Notes under the pieces: generated by a model
What the model was told of the DNA's origin: nothing
The model's input: the letters and a program-made list of their open reading frames with translations, nothing else
The model's database searches: none
From: Clostridia bacterium
GTDB lineage: Bacteria; Bacillota_A; Clostridia; Oscillospirales; QAKW01
Direction: 5' to 3'
Assembly: GCA_017396865.1 (NCBI GenBank)
Contig: JAFQKO010000164.1
Coordinates: 1 to 34,757 of the forward strand
Length of the DNA: 34,757 bases
Position numbers and translations under genes: made by a program
Part shown: positions 28,738 through 34,757 of the stretch, piece by piece
Layout: each line of letters starts with the position of its first letter
Position numbering within the stretch: the stretch's first letter is position 1

Positions 28738-30144
28738 ATGAAGAAAAACGAAAAAATCGAGCTCAACGTTGCCGCGCAGTTGCCCGATTATAAAGAAGAA
28801 ATTATCGGGATTTTGCGCGGCAACAAGAACCCGAAGCTGATGCGGGAAGAAATTCTCTCCTACCATGAAAACGACATTGCCGCAGCAATGGAGCTTTTAA
28901 GCAAAGACGAGCGAATTCGCTTATACAATATTTTAGACATCGATACGTTGGCGGCTTCCTTAGCATACACCGAGCAGCTCAACGAATATCTGACAGAGCT
29001 TCCCGCCCGCAAGCGGGTGGCGGCTTTATCCAAGATGGAGCTGCCCGTTATCGTGGAGGCCCTGCGGGAGCTGAGCAAGCCCGATCGCTCGATGCTGATC
29101 GAGCTGATGGACGAAGAGCTGCGCCAAGAGGTGCGGCTGCTGGCCTCCTTTGACGAAGAAGAGATCGGCAGCAAGATGACCACCAACTATATCTCCATCC
29201 CCAACGGAATCGGGGTGCGGGATGCCATGCGTTCCCTGATCGGGCAGGCCGCAGAAAACGACAATATTTCCACCCTTTACGTTGTGGAGGAGGGGGATAT
29301 TTTTTACGGTGCGATCGATCTGAAGGATCTGATCATTGCGCGGGAGTCCACCCCCATCGAGGATATTATTACAACCTATTATCCTTACGTTTACGCCGAC
29401 GAGCCGATCGAGGAATGCATCGATCGCATCAAGGATTACTCCGAGGATTCCATTCCCGTTTTGGATTCGGAAAACCGCTTATGCGGGGTGCTGACCTCTG
29501 CCATTATCGGGCAGCTGCGCGGCGATGAATTGGAGGATGATTACGCAAAGCTGGCCGGCTTAACGGCCGAAGAGGATCTGCAGGAGCCTCTCAAAAAGAG
29601 CATCGGCAAGCGATTGCCCTGGCTGATGATCCTGCTGGTTTTAGGCCTCTTGGTATCGGGCGTGGTGGGCATCTTCGAGCCGGTGGCCGCCGAGCTGCCG
29701 TTGATCGTCAGCTTTCAGTCGCTGGTTTTGGGTATGGCCGGTAACGCAGGCACACAATCGCTGGCGGTGACCATTCGCGTTTTAACCGACGAGCAGATCA
29801 GCGGAAAGCAAAAGCTGTTTTTTATCTTCAAGGAAAGCCGCGTCGGTTTGATCAACGGCTTGATCTTGGCCATCCTCTCCTGCGGATTGATCGGCGGTTA
29901 CCTTACTCTTTTCAGGCAACAATCCCCCACCTTCGCTTTTGCAACCTCCGGCTGCATTGCGTTGGCATTGATTCTATCCATCACTGTTTCCGCCCTATTC
30001 GGCACGGCGATCCCGATGCTGTTCAAAAAGCTGAAGATCGATCCCGCCGTTGCCTCAGGGCCCTTGATTACCACCGTCAACGACTTGGTTGCGGTTGTTT
30101 CTTATTACGGCTTGGCATGGGTGCTTTTGCTCAACCTCGCATAA
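28738..30144 (+). CDS. mgtE: Magnesium transporter MgtE
   Basis: A Mg2+ channel-type importer of 468 residues. The cytoplasmic N domain (about 1-135) is the helical superhelix; two CBS domains follow at about 140-265 (NYISIPNGIGVRDAMRSLIGQ and TTYYPYVYADEPIEECIDRIKDY), which sense intracellular Mg2+. Five membrane helices make up the C-terminal 175 residues. The pore signature is VLGMAGNAGTQSLAVTIRVL, the GNAGTQ of the ion pathway, and the last helix region carries DPAVASGPLITTVNDLVAVVSY. GGAGG lies seven bases before the ATG at 28738. Gene expression appears attenuated in a 200-base leader. Terminator at 30150-30181. Confidence 0.96.
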   Translation: MKKNEKIELNVAAQLPDYKEEIIGILRGNKNPKLMREEILSYHENDIAAAMELLSKDERIRLYNILDIDTLAASLAYTEQLNEYLTELPARKRVAALSKMELPVIVEALRELSKPDRSMLIELMDEELRQEVRLLASFDEEEIGSKMTTNYISIPNGIGVRDAMRSLIGQAAENDNISTLYVVEEGDIFYGAIDLKDLIIARESTPIEDIITTYYPYVYADEPIEECIDRIKDYSEDSIPVLDSENRLCGVLTSAIIGQLRGDELEDDYAKLAGLTAEEDLQEPLKKSIGKRLPWLMILLVLGLLVSGVVGIFEPVAAELPLIVSFQSLVLGMAGNAGTQSLAVTIRVLTDEQISGKQKLFFIFKESRVGLINGLILAILSCGLIGGYLTLFRQQSPTFAFATSGCIALALILSITVSALFGTAIPMLFKKLKIDPAVASGPLITTVNDLVAVVSYYGLAWVLLLNLA

Positions 30145-30149
30145 AAACC

Positions 30150-30181
30150 AAACCTCCTATGGGTTCCCATAGGAGGTTTTT
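30150..30181. terminator. Terminator after mgtE
   Basis: AACCTCCTATGGGTTCCCATAGGAGGTTTTT, a long stem with a T tract on the plus strand and an A-rich other flank. It ends four bases before the stop of the converging clostripain-like gene and probably serves both. Confidence 0.9.
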
Positions 30182-30184
30182 GCG

Positions 30185-32485
30185 TTAATCTGCCAGGCTG
30201 AAAAAGTCGCTGATATAGGTGTTGCCGTAAATATCGGTCACAAGAAAGACCGCATAGTAGCCGTCGTTTTTATCGATATCCCGATATTCAAACGTGAAGC
30301 CTTTATCCCGCTCCAGCTGATAGCCGTACATATTGCCGGTCTCCTCAAAATAAAGACGCCCGTTTTCATCTGTTTTCGGCCAGAAGGCGGAGGAAACAAA
30401 GGAATAATAATCATAATCCTCAGGGTCCAGAAGACCGCGATTGGCATGGCCGGGACCTTCTACCCCATCCTCTTCGTCGTCCGAAATAACGTATGCACCG
30501 AGCGGCTTGGGGGTCGATGCGAGATCGAGCTGCCAGTTCACCGCCTCAATCTCGAAGTCTTCGATGTTTTCTCCCCCCGTCTCAAATATACAAGACAAGT
30601 AGTAGGAGTATCCGTTTTTCTCATCACCGGTTTGCGACATCGGCAACGGCGTATCGGAAACCTCGCCGGTGTCCTTCTCCACACCGTAGACAACCTTTCC
30701 GTTATAGGTTGCCGTAACGGTATTATCGCTGTTCAAGGTGGCGTCTACGCCGTTAAACAGCAGCAAATACTCCTCGGTTTTGCTCAGGGTTTCATCGGCG
30801 GTAAACTTCTTGAAAATAAAGTATTCGGCAGAGGCAAAGTCGGCCGCCTGCTCTGCAGTAAGCTGGATCTTAAGATCACTTTTCTGCTGATTTGATACCG
30901 CAGTTCCCGCATTGCGGGAGAAGGTATCGTAAGAGGTCGTGCTGCCGCCTGTCAGCTTTTGGGAAAATGCCGCCACGTACTCACGGTATTCCTTAGCAAA
31001 GCTCAAAGCACCGTAGGCGGTGGCCATATTAACACAATTGGTGTTCTGATACGGGTGATAAATCGAAACACCGCCCGCATTCTGAACGCCGTTGGTTTTA
31101 TTATAGCAAATCAGCTCGTTCAGATTGTTCAGCAACGCACCCGCAGCTTCGGGATATGCCCCCTGCAGCAACGAGATCATATGTACCAAGTCGACCAGAT
31201 CGTAGTATTGGTCGGCGCTGGTTACGAAATCCGAGGCGAAGCTCTTGGTTCTGCCGCGAATTCTGGAGATATTGCCGAAAGAGGTATTTAGATCGCCATC
31301 CACCTGCGAAAACAACTGATTAATCAACTGTTCTGTTTCGGCGATCTTGGAAAGATCCAAGCAAGAAAGGGTTACGTCGTAGTCGCTGTATATGTACTCT
31401 TCCGCCACCAGCTCGTCGTAGCCTTCAAAATAGCTATCGACAATTTTTTCACCGATGGCTCGTCCGTCAACACAGGTGGTCAGCTGACCCAGGAACTTAT
31501 AATCCCAGCCGCAGCCGGGCTCGCTTTCCTGAGAAGCCACAAAATAGTCGGCATAATCCTTAGCGTACCAGGCTGTTTCAACGCTGCCCATCAGGCAGGC
31601 ATCATAGCCAAGCAGCTCCAGCTTTTCTTCTCCTTTGAAGGAGGCCTGATCCAGCGCGGTGGCGATATCGGCAAGAGAGAGCACGCCGCGCGTATCATAT
31701 TCATCCACACCGTAGCCCAAAAGCGGCCCGCCGCCGTGATCCCACAGAATCAAGCTATATTCATCGGCAGGGAAGTTTGCCTTTGCATACTGTAAAAAGC
31801 TTGTCAGGGTAGCTGTTTCTACCATGCTTTGTATCGGTTGGGTTGCCAACAGCTCCAGCTTGCCGTTGTTTAATTTGAAGGTACAGTTCTGATCGGCCGC
31901 AACCTCGCTCATATGCCATTGGGTTGCACCGCCCGTGAACAGCAAGACGTTGTTCCGCGTGGTATCCACGCCTGAGCTCAACATTTCATTGATATCTTCG
32001 GTGGCATAGCTGCCTCTGCTCTCCAAATCGGAGCCGATGATATAGATCATCACCGTACGGGTAAGATTCTCAGGCTCAACCACCACGGGATTTCCGTCCG
32101 CTTGCAGGTCGTTGGAGCCGTCCGACGCATCATCGGAATCCTGAGAGAAAAACCAGATCAGGAAAGCGCCGACGAGCAAGGCCGCCGCCAATGCAATCGC
32201 AAGCAAAACGATCGTTTTGTTGTTGGATTTTTCGCGCGGCTCGGTCATTGAAATTGCCTGAGGCACGTATGGGGTTTCGAAGGTATACTGCGTTGGAGCC
32301 GGTGCAGGCTCGGGCGTCGGTGCAGGCGCAGGGTCGGGTGTCGGCGCAGGCGCAGGCATCGGCTCAGGCGCAGGGATAGGTTCAGGGGCGGGCGCAGGCG
32401 GCTTCGGCAGTTGTTTTCCGCATTCGGCGCAAAACAGACCGCCTTGTTCGTTCGCCGTTCCGCAATAAGGGCAATATCTGCTCAT
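30185..32485 (-). CDS. Clostripain (C11) family protein with zinc ribbon and membrane anchor
   Basis: A 766-residue membrane-anchored cysteine-peptidase homologue. Residues 1-23 form a zinc ribbon (CPYCG...FCAECG). Residues 27-65 are a Pro-Ala-Glu/Thr linker. One membrane helix lies at about 91-113, and the rest should be outside the cell. The C11 domain (about 140-500) has TRTVMIYIIGSDLESRGSYATEDINEM, the catalytic His in SLILWDHGGG (residue 250) and the catalytic Cys in GYDACLMGS (residue 297), so it looks active. The C-terminal 250 residues contain beta-rich sequence of unknown type ending in DGYYAVFLVTDIYGNTYISDFFSLAD. The ATG at 32485 is chosen for the AAGGAG six bases upstream. C11 enzymes cut after Arg or Lys and usually self-activate. 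Physiological target unknown. Confidence 0.9.
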   Translation of the reverse strand: MSRYCPYCGTANEQGGLFCAECGKQLPKPPAPAPEPIPAPEPMPAPAPTPDPAPAPTPEPAPAPTQYTFETPYVPQAISMTEPREKSNNKTIVLLAIALAAALLVGAFLIWFFSQDSDDASDGSNDLQADGNPVVVEPENLTRTVMIYIIGSDLESRGSYATEDINEMLSSGVDTTRNNVLLFTGGATQWHMSEVAADQNCTFKLNNGKLELLATQPIQSMVETATLTSFLQYAKANFPADEYSLILWDHGGGPLLGYGVDEYDTRGVLSLADIATALDQASFKGEEKLELLGYDACLMGSVETAWYAKDYADYFVASQESEPGCGWDYKFLGQLTTCVDGRAIGEKIVDSYFEGYDELVAEEYIYSDYDVTLSCLDLSKIAETEQLINQLFSQVDGDLNTSFGNISRIRGRTKSFASDFVTSADQYYDLVDLVHMISLLQGAYPEAAGALLNNLNELICYNKTNGVQNAGGVSIYHPYQNTNCVNMATAYGALSFAKEYREYVAAFSQKLTGGSTTSYDTFSRNAGTAVSNQQKSDLKIQLTAEQAADFASAEYFIFKKFTADETLSKTEEYLLLFNGVDATLNSDNTVTATYNGKVVYGVEKDTGEVSDTPLPMSQTGDEKNGYSYYLSCIFETGGENIEDFEIEAVNWQLDLASTPKPLGAYVISDDEEDGVEGPGHANRGLLDPEDYDYYSFVSSAFWPKTDENGRLYFEETGNMYGYQLERDKGFTFEYRDIDKNDGYYAVFLVTDIYGNTYISDFFSLAD

Positions 32486-32513
32486 GATAATCTCCTTAAC
32501 GTTTTGTAGGTTC

Positions 32514-32542
32514 ATCATAATATATTTTTTATGATTTGTCAA
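32514..32542 (-). promoter_or_regulatory. Promoter of clostripain-like gene
   Basis: On the minus strand TTGACA (32537-32542), 17-base spacer, TATGAT (32514-32519). Confidence 0.82.
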
Positions 32543-32557
32543 GAAATGAGAAGTCGA

Positions 32558-32586
32558 TTGATTTTCATTCGGCGATATGATATCAT
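32558..32586 (+). promoter_or_regulatory. Promoter of ribulokinase gene
   Basis: TTGATT (32558-32563), 17-base spacer, TATCAT (32581-32586). AAAGGAG at 32593-32599 precedes the ATG at 32610. GATATGATATCATAT around the -10 box is palindromic and may be an operator. Confidence 0.65.
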
Positions 32587-32609
32587 ATTAAAAAAAGGAG
32601 TGAGGCAGT

Positions 32610-34250
32610 ATGGAAAAGAATTACGTAATCGGAATCGACTACGGCACCCTCTCCGCGCGAGCGATCCTGATGGATCTGCGCAACGGCGAAGAGGTGGCAA
32701 GTGCGGTTTACACCTATCCGCACGGTGTTATGGATGATACGCTCCCCTGCGGCAAAAAGCTTCCGCCCCTTTATGCGTTGCAACATCCCGATGATTATCT
32801 TAAAGCATTGGGGATTGTGGTACGGGAAGCGCTGAAAAAGGCCGACGTTGAGCCGCAGAACGTAGCAGGAATGGGGATTGATTTCACCTGCTGTACCATG
32901 CTGCCGATCGACGAAAACGGAGAGCCGCTCTGCAAGCGTACGGAATATGCGGAAGAGCCCCATGCCTACGTAAAGCTATGGAAGCATCACGGTGCCGTTG
33001 CATATGCCGATGAGCTGGATGCTGCCGCAAAAAAGCGGGGTGAGCCGTGGCTCAAGGCATACGGCGGAAGTTCATCCTCCGAATGGATGTTTCCGAAGAT
33101 TTTGGAGATTTTGAGGGAAGCACCTGAAATCTATGAAAAGACACGCCGCTTTATGGAGGCGGCCGACTGGCTCTCTTTACTGCTTACGAGCAGAGAGACC
33201 CACAGCGCAGGCTTTGCAGGAAACAAGAGTTATTGGACCGAGGAATACGGCTATCCCGACAACGCATTTTTTGCATCGGTGGATCCGCGGCTGGACGAGG
33301 TCATTGGCAATAAAATATCTCCGTCGGTTAACCGAATCGAGGAAAAATGTGCAGGCTATTTAACCGAAGAGGGGGCAGAACTCTGTGGACTTCCTGCGGG
33401 AACCCCCTTGGCTCTTCCTCTCCCCGATGCCCACTCCGCTCTGGCGGCACTTAATGTGACCCGTCCCGGAGACCTTATGATTATTTTAGGTACCTCTACC
33501 TGCATGATCACCAACACCGAAAAAACACCTGAAATCGACGGCATCTGTGCCTATGTGGACGGTGGAATCTTCCCCGGACTTTGCACCGTGGAAGCGGGGC
33601 AAGCGGGTGCGGGCGACAGCTTCGATTGGTTTGTTAAACGCTGTGTTCCCAACGACTATATCGACGAAGCAAAAGAAAAAAACATCGGAATCCATCAATT
33701 ATTACGCGAAAAGGCTTCCAAATTAAAAGTGGGCGAAAACCACTTGATTGCTTTGGATTGGTGGAACGGAAATCGTTGCATCTTGAAAAACGATGCCCTC
33801 TCCGGCATGATCGTTGGACTGACCTTACAAACCAAGCCCGAAGAGATCTATCGCGCTATGATCGAGGCCACTGCCTACGGTGCGCGGCGAGTGATCGAAA
33901 ACTATAACGACAACGGCATTCCGATCCGCAGAATCTGCGTGGCGGGCGGAATAGCAAAAAAAGACCCCATGCTGATGCAGATCTATGCCGACGTTTTCGG
34001 TCTCCCGCTGGAGCTGGCGGAAACCGCCCAAGCGGGCGCACGCGGAATCGCGCTCTATGCGGCGGTTGCGGCAGGAATTTATCCCAATATCTTCGAAGCC
34101 GCCGAGCGCTACGCCATGCCTGCGATCGCTACGTACACGCCCATTCCGGAGAATCAGGAAAAGTATCAAAAGTTGTATGAAGAGTTCTTGATTTTGCACG
34201 ATTATTTCGGCAAGACCAATAAGGTCATGGAGCGACTGGGAAACATTTGA
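32610..34250 (+). CDS. araB: Ribulokinase (FGGY family)
   Basis: Phosphorylates L-ribulose in arabinose catabolism; 546 residues, normal for AraB. The FGGY kinase N-terminal domain starts YVIGIDYGTLSARAILMDLRNGE, the phosphate-binding loop, with the AraB-like HPDDYLKALGIVVREAL and GIDFTCCTMLPID. The C-terminal domain has LMIILGTSTCMI, GQAGAGDSFDWFVKRCVP and RICVAGGIAKKDPMLMQIYADVF, the second ATP-site loop. The N-terminal PHGVMDDTLPCG segment favours ribulokinase over xylulokinase. No araA, araD or regulator is adjacent, so the rest of the pathway must be elsewhere. The start has AAAGGAG ten bases upstream. Confidence 0.93.
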   Translation: MEKNYVIGIDYGTLSARAILMDLRNGEEVASAVYTYPHGVMDDTLPCGKKLPPLYALQHPDDYLKALGIVVREALKKADVEPQNVAGMGIDFTCCTMLPIDENGEPLCKRTEYAEEPHAYVKLWKHHGAVAYADELDAAAKKRGEPWLKAYGGSSSSEWMFPKILEILREAPEIYEKTRRFMEAADWLSLLLTSRETHSAGFAGNKSYWTEEYGYPDNAFFASVDPRLDEVIGNKISPSVNRIEEKCAGYLTEEGAELCGLPAGTPLALPLPDAHSALAALNVTRPGDLMIILGTSTCMITNTEKTPEIDGICAYVDGGIFPGLCTVEAGQAGAGDSFDWFVKRCVPNDYIDEAKEKNIGIHQLLREKASKLKVGENHLIALDWWNGNRCILKNDALSGMIVGLTLQTKPEEIYRAMIEATAYGARRVIENYNDNGIPIRRICVAGGIAKKDPMLMQIYADVFGLPLELAETAQAGARGIALYAAVAAGIYPNIFEAAERYAMPAIATYTPIPENQEKYQKLYEEFLILHDYFGKTNKVMERLGNI

Positions 34251-34276
34251 CGAGAAATATTTAACGAATAATGTTC

Positions 34277-34310
34277 AAAAAACCACCCTATTCAGGGTGG
34301 TTTTCTTTTT
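34277..34310 (+). terminator. Terminator of ribulokinase gene
   Basis: AAAACCACCCT-ATTC-AGGGTGGTTTT followed by CTTTTT. Confidence 0.92.
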
Positions 34311-34393
34311 GGTGCGAGCCTTTTTAGCCCGCTTGTCCCTGCGAGGCAAAACGCGAGCCGAAGGAAGCGAAGCTTTTGCCCGTCCGCAAGGAA
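34311..34393. other. Structured intergenic sequence, no gene
   Basis: About 80 bases with no coding signal. GGCAAAA (34356 region) pairs with TTTTGCC (34374 region), and outer CTTG pairs with CAAG, giving a branched hairpin. GCGAGCC occurs twice. The origin is unknown; it lies just outside the tRNA-Lys inverted repeat. Confidence 0.5.
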
Positions 34394-34450
34394 AGGTGCA
34401 CCAAAGAAAAACGACTACCGAAAGGTAGCCGTTTTTCTTTGGTGCACCTT
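34394..34450 (-). repeat. 27-bp inverted repeat: terminator plus mirrored tRNA end
   Basis: 34394-34420 and 34424-34450 are reverse complements except for one mismatch. The inner part, AAAAACGGCTACC with its partner, is the tRNA-Lys terminator (34403-34439). The outer part repeats the tRNA acceptor strand and CCA (AAGGTGCACCA) in the opposite orientation, so the nascent transcript could fold its own 3' acceptor strand into the hairpin. Confidence 0.88.
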
Positions 34451-34515
34451 CAGGGACTAGAACCCGGGACCCACTGATTAAGAGTCAGTTGCTCTACCAA
34501 CTGAGCTAAAGGTGC
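34440..34515 (-). tRNA. tRNA-Lys(CTT), unusual T arm
   Basis: A 76-base cloverleaf on the minus strand. Acceptor GCACCTT pairs perfectly with AAGGTGC; D arm AGCTCAGTTGGTAGAGC; anticodon stem-loop ACTGA-CTCTTAA-TCAGT gives CTT. The T arm is CCGGG-TTCTAGT-CCCTG: it has a C-U mismatch in the stem and T instead of a purine at loop position 57. CCA is encoded. No promoter fits: the only TATAAT ends two bases before the tRNA. It may be a working gene transcribed from further upstream, or a decayed copy. Confidence 0.88.
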
Positions 34516-34587
34516 ATATTATATTGCGCTCAATTTTTCCTTGCTTTCTCATTACCTCTTATCGAAGTTTTGATCAGCGAGACCTTT

Positions 34588-34634
34588 GCAACATCAAAAA
34601 ATTCTTCGCTTACACTCGATATTTTTTGTGTTGC
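34588..34634. other. Hairpin in tRNA upstream region
   Basis: GCAACATCAAAAAA pairs with TTTTTTGTGTTGC apart from one bulge. With T runs on both strands it could end transcription in either direction. The rest of 34516-34690 shows no gene. Confidence 0.5.
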
Positions 34635-34690
34635 TGCAGCTGCTAACCTGCTCGCTTGGTCTGCCAAAGGGCAGCGCTTCGCAGTCGCAA

Positions 34691-34717
34691 CTACCAACTG
34701 AGCTAAAGGTGCATATT
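34691..34717 (-). repeat. Partial copy of the tRNA-Lys 5' end
   Basis: 27 bases identical to 34494-34520: the acceptor 5' strand, the D arm up to the TAG of TTGGTAG, and a few upstream bases. Beyond the D arm the sequence is unrelated, so the copy stops within the tRNA and cannot make one. The two copies are direct repeats 197 bases apart. Confidence 0.85.
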
Positions 34718-34722
34718 TTGAA

Positions 34723-34757
34723 AAGAGTCAAGAGCCATAAAATGGATCCTGACTCTT
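34723..34757. terminator. Hairpin at the window end
   Basis: AAGAGTCA...TGACTCTT with an inner CCAT-AAA-ATGG hairpin. It probably ends a transcript that lies right of the window or reads into it; the T tract, if any, lies beyond the last base. Confidence 0.55.

Noticed and set aside
34519..34524. TATAAT as promoter of tRNA-Lys
   Set aside because: It ends two bases before the mature tRNA, so transcription would start inside the tRNA, and no -35 box fits.

Overview
The window reads as chromosomal DNA of an anaerobic Firmicute, most likely an uncultured gut Clostridia (Oscillospirales-like). Reasons: AGGAGG ribosome sites, TTGACA-17-TATAAT promoters, a T-box ahead of pheST, a glycine riboswitch, tRNA genes with encoded CCA, and Clostridia-typical families (DUF3793, DUF5058, a TIGR01212 radical SAM protein). 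Genes are tightly packed, with strong hairpin terminators between convergent units. No complete prophage, IS or CRISPR array is present.

Layout. 1-1150: an accessory edge with one AT-rich orphan gene, a C-terminal remnant of a tyrosine integrase, and the 3' end of a tRNA without its 5' half, i.e. a mobile-element junction scar. 1153-3608: citrate synthase (-) and a DMT-family transporter (+). 3611-7266: a zinc operon zur-znuA-znuC-znuB behind a promoter bracketed by two perfect 7-1-7 palindromes; ZnuB carries an extra extracytoplasmic domain. 7275-9358: cytidylate-kinase-like protein and MATE exporter (4-nt overlap). 9353-13382: minus-strand operon of a THUMP RNA methyltransferase, two membrane proteins (DUF5058 and partner) and an M20 peptidase. 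13371-14313: radical SAM protein whose promoter overlaps the divergent one and may give a leaderless mRNA. 14320-15012: zinc-ribbon protein with an EPAP repeat. 15166-15331: a cluster of seven small hairpins separated by TGATATA/TATATCA, then tRNA-Val. 15490-17740: AraC regulator and divergent GH4 glycosidase. 17744-22563: glycine-riboswitch-controlled alanine/glycine symporter and a sugar ABC transporter. 22632-26407: T-box-pheS-pheT. 26404-28491: GH13 remnant, an 87-bp inverted-repeat element, DUF3793 gene with two DtxR-like operators, and an amidohydrolase. 28502-30181: mgtE behind an attenuator-like leader with a short upstream ORF. 30185-32542: zinc-ribbon/clostripain surface protein. 32558-34310: ribulokinase. 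34311-34757: tRNA-Lys with an odd T arm, a partial second copy of its 5' end and several large hairpins.

Functional links. Metal homeostasis recurs: zinc import, a gene with DtxR-type (iron or manganese) operators, and Mg2+ import under a probable RNA attenuator. Sugar use recurs too (GH4 enzyme with AraC regulator, ABC importer, ribulokinase, dead GH13). The most promising undescribed items are the mgtE leader, the hairpin cluster, the ZnuB fusion, and the DUF5058/partner/M20 module. All functional statements rest on reading the sequence and on family knowledge; no database search was run.
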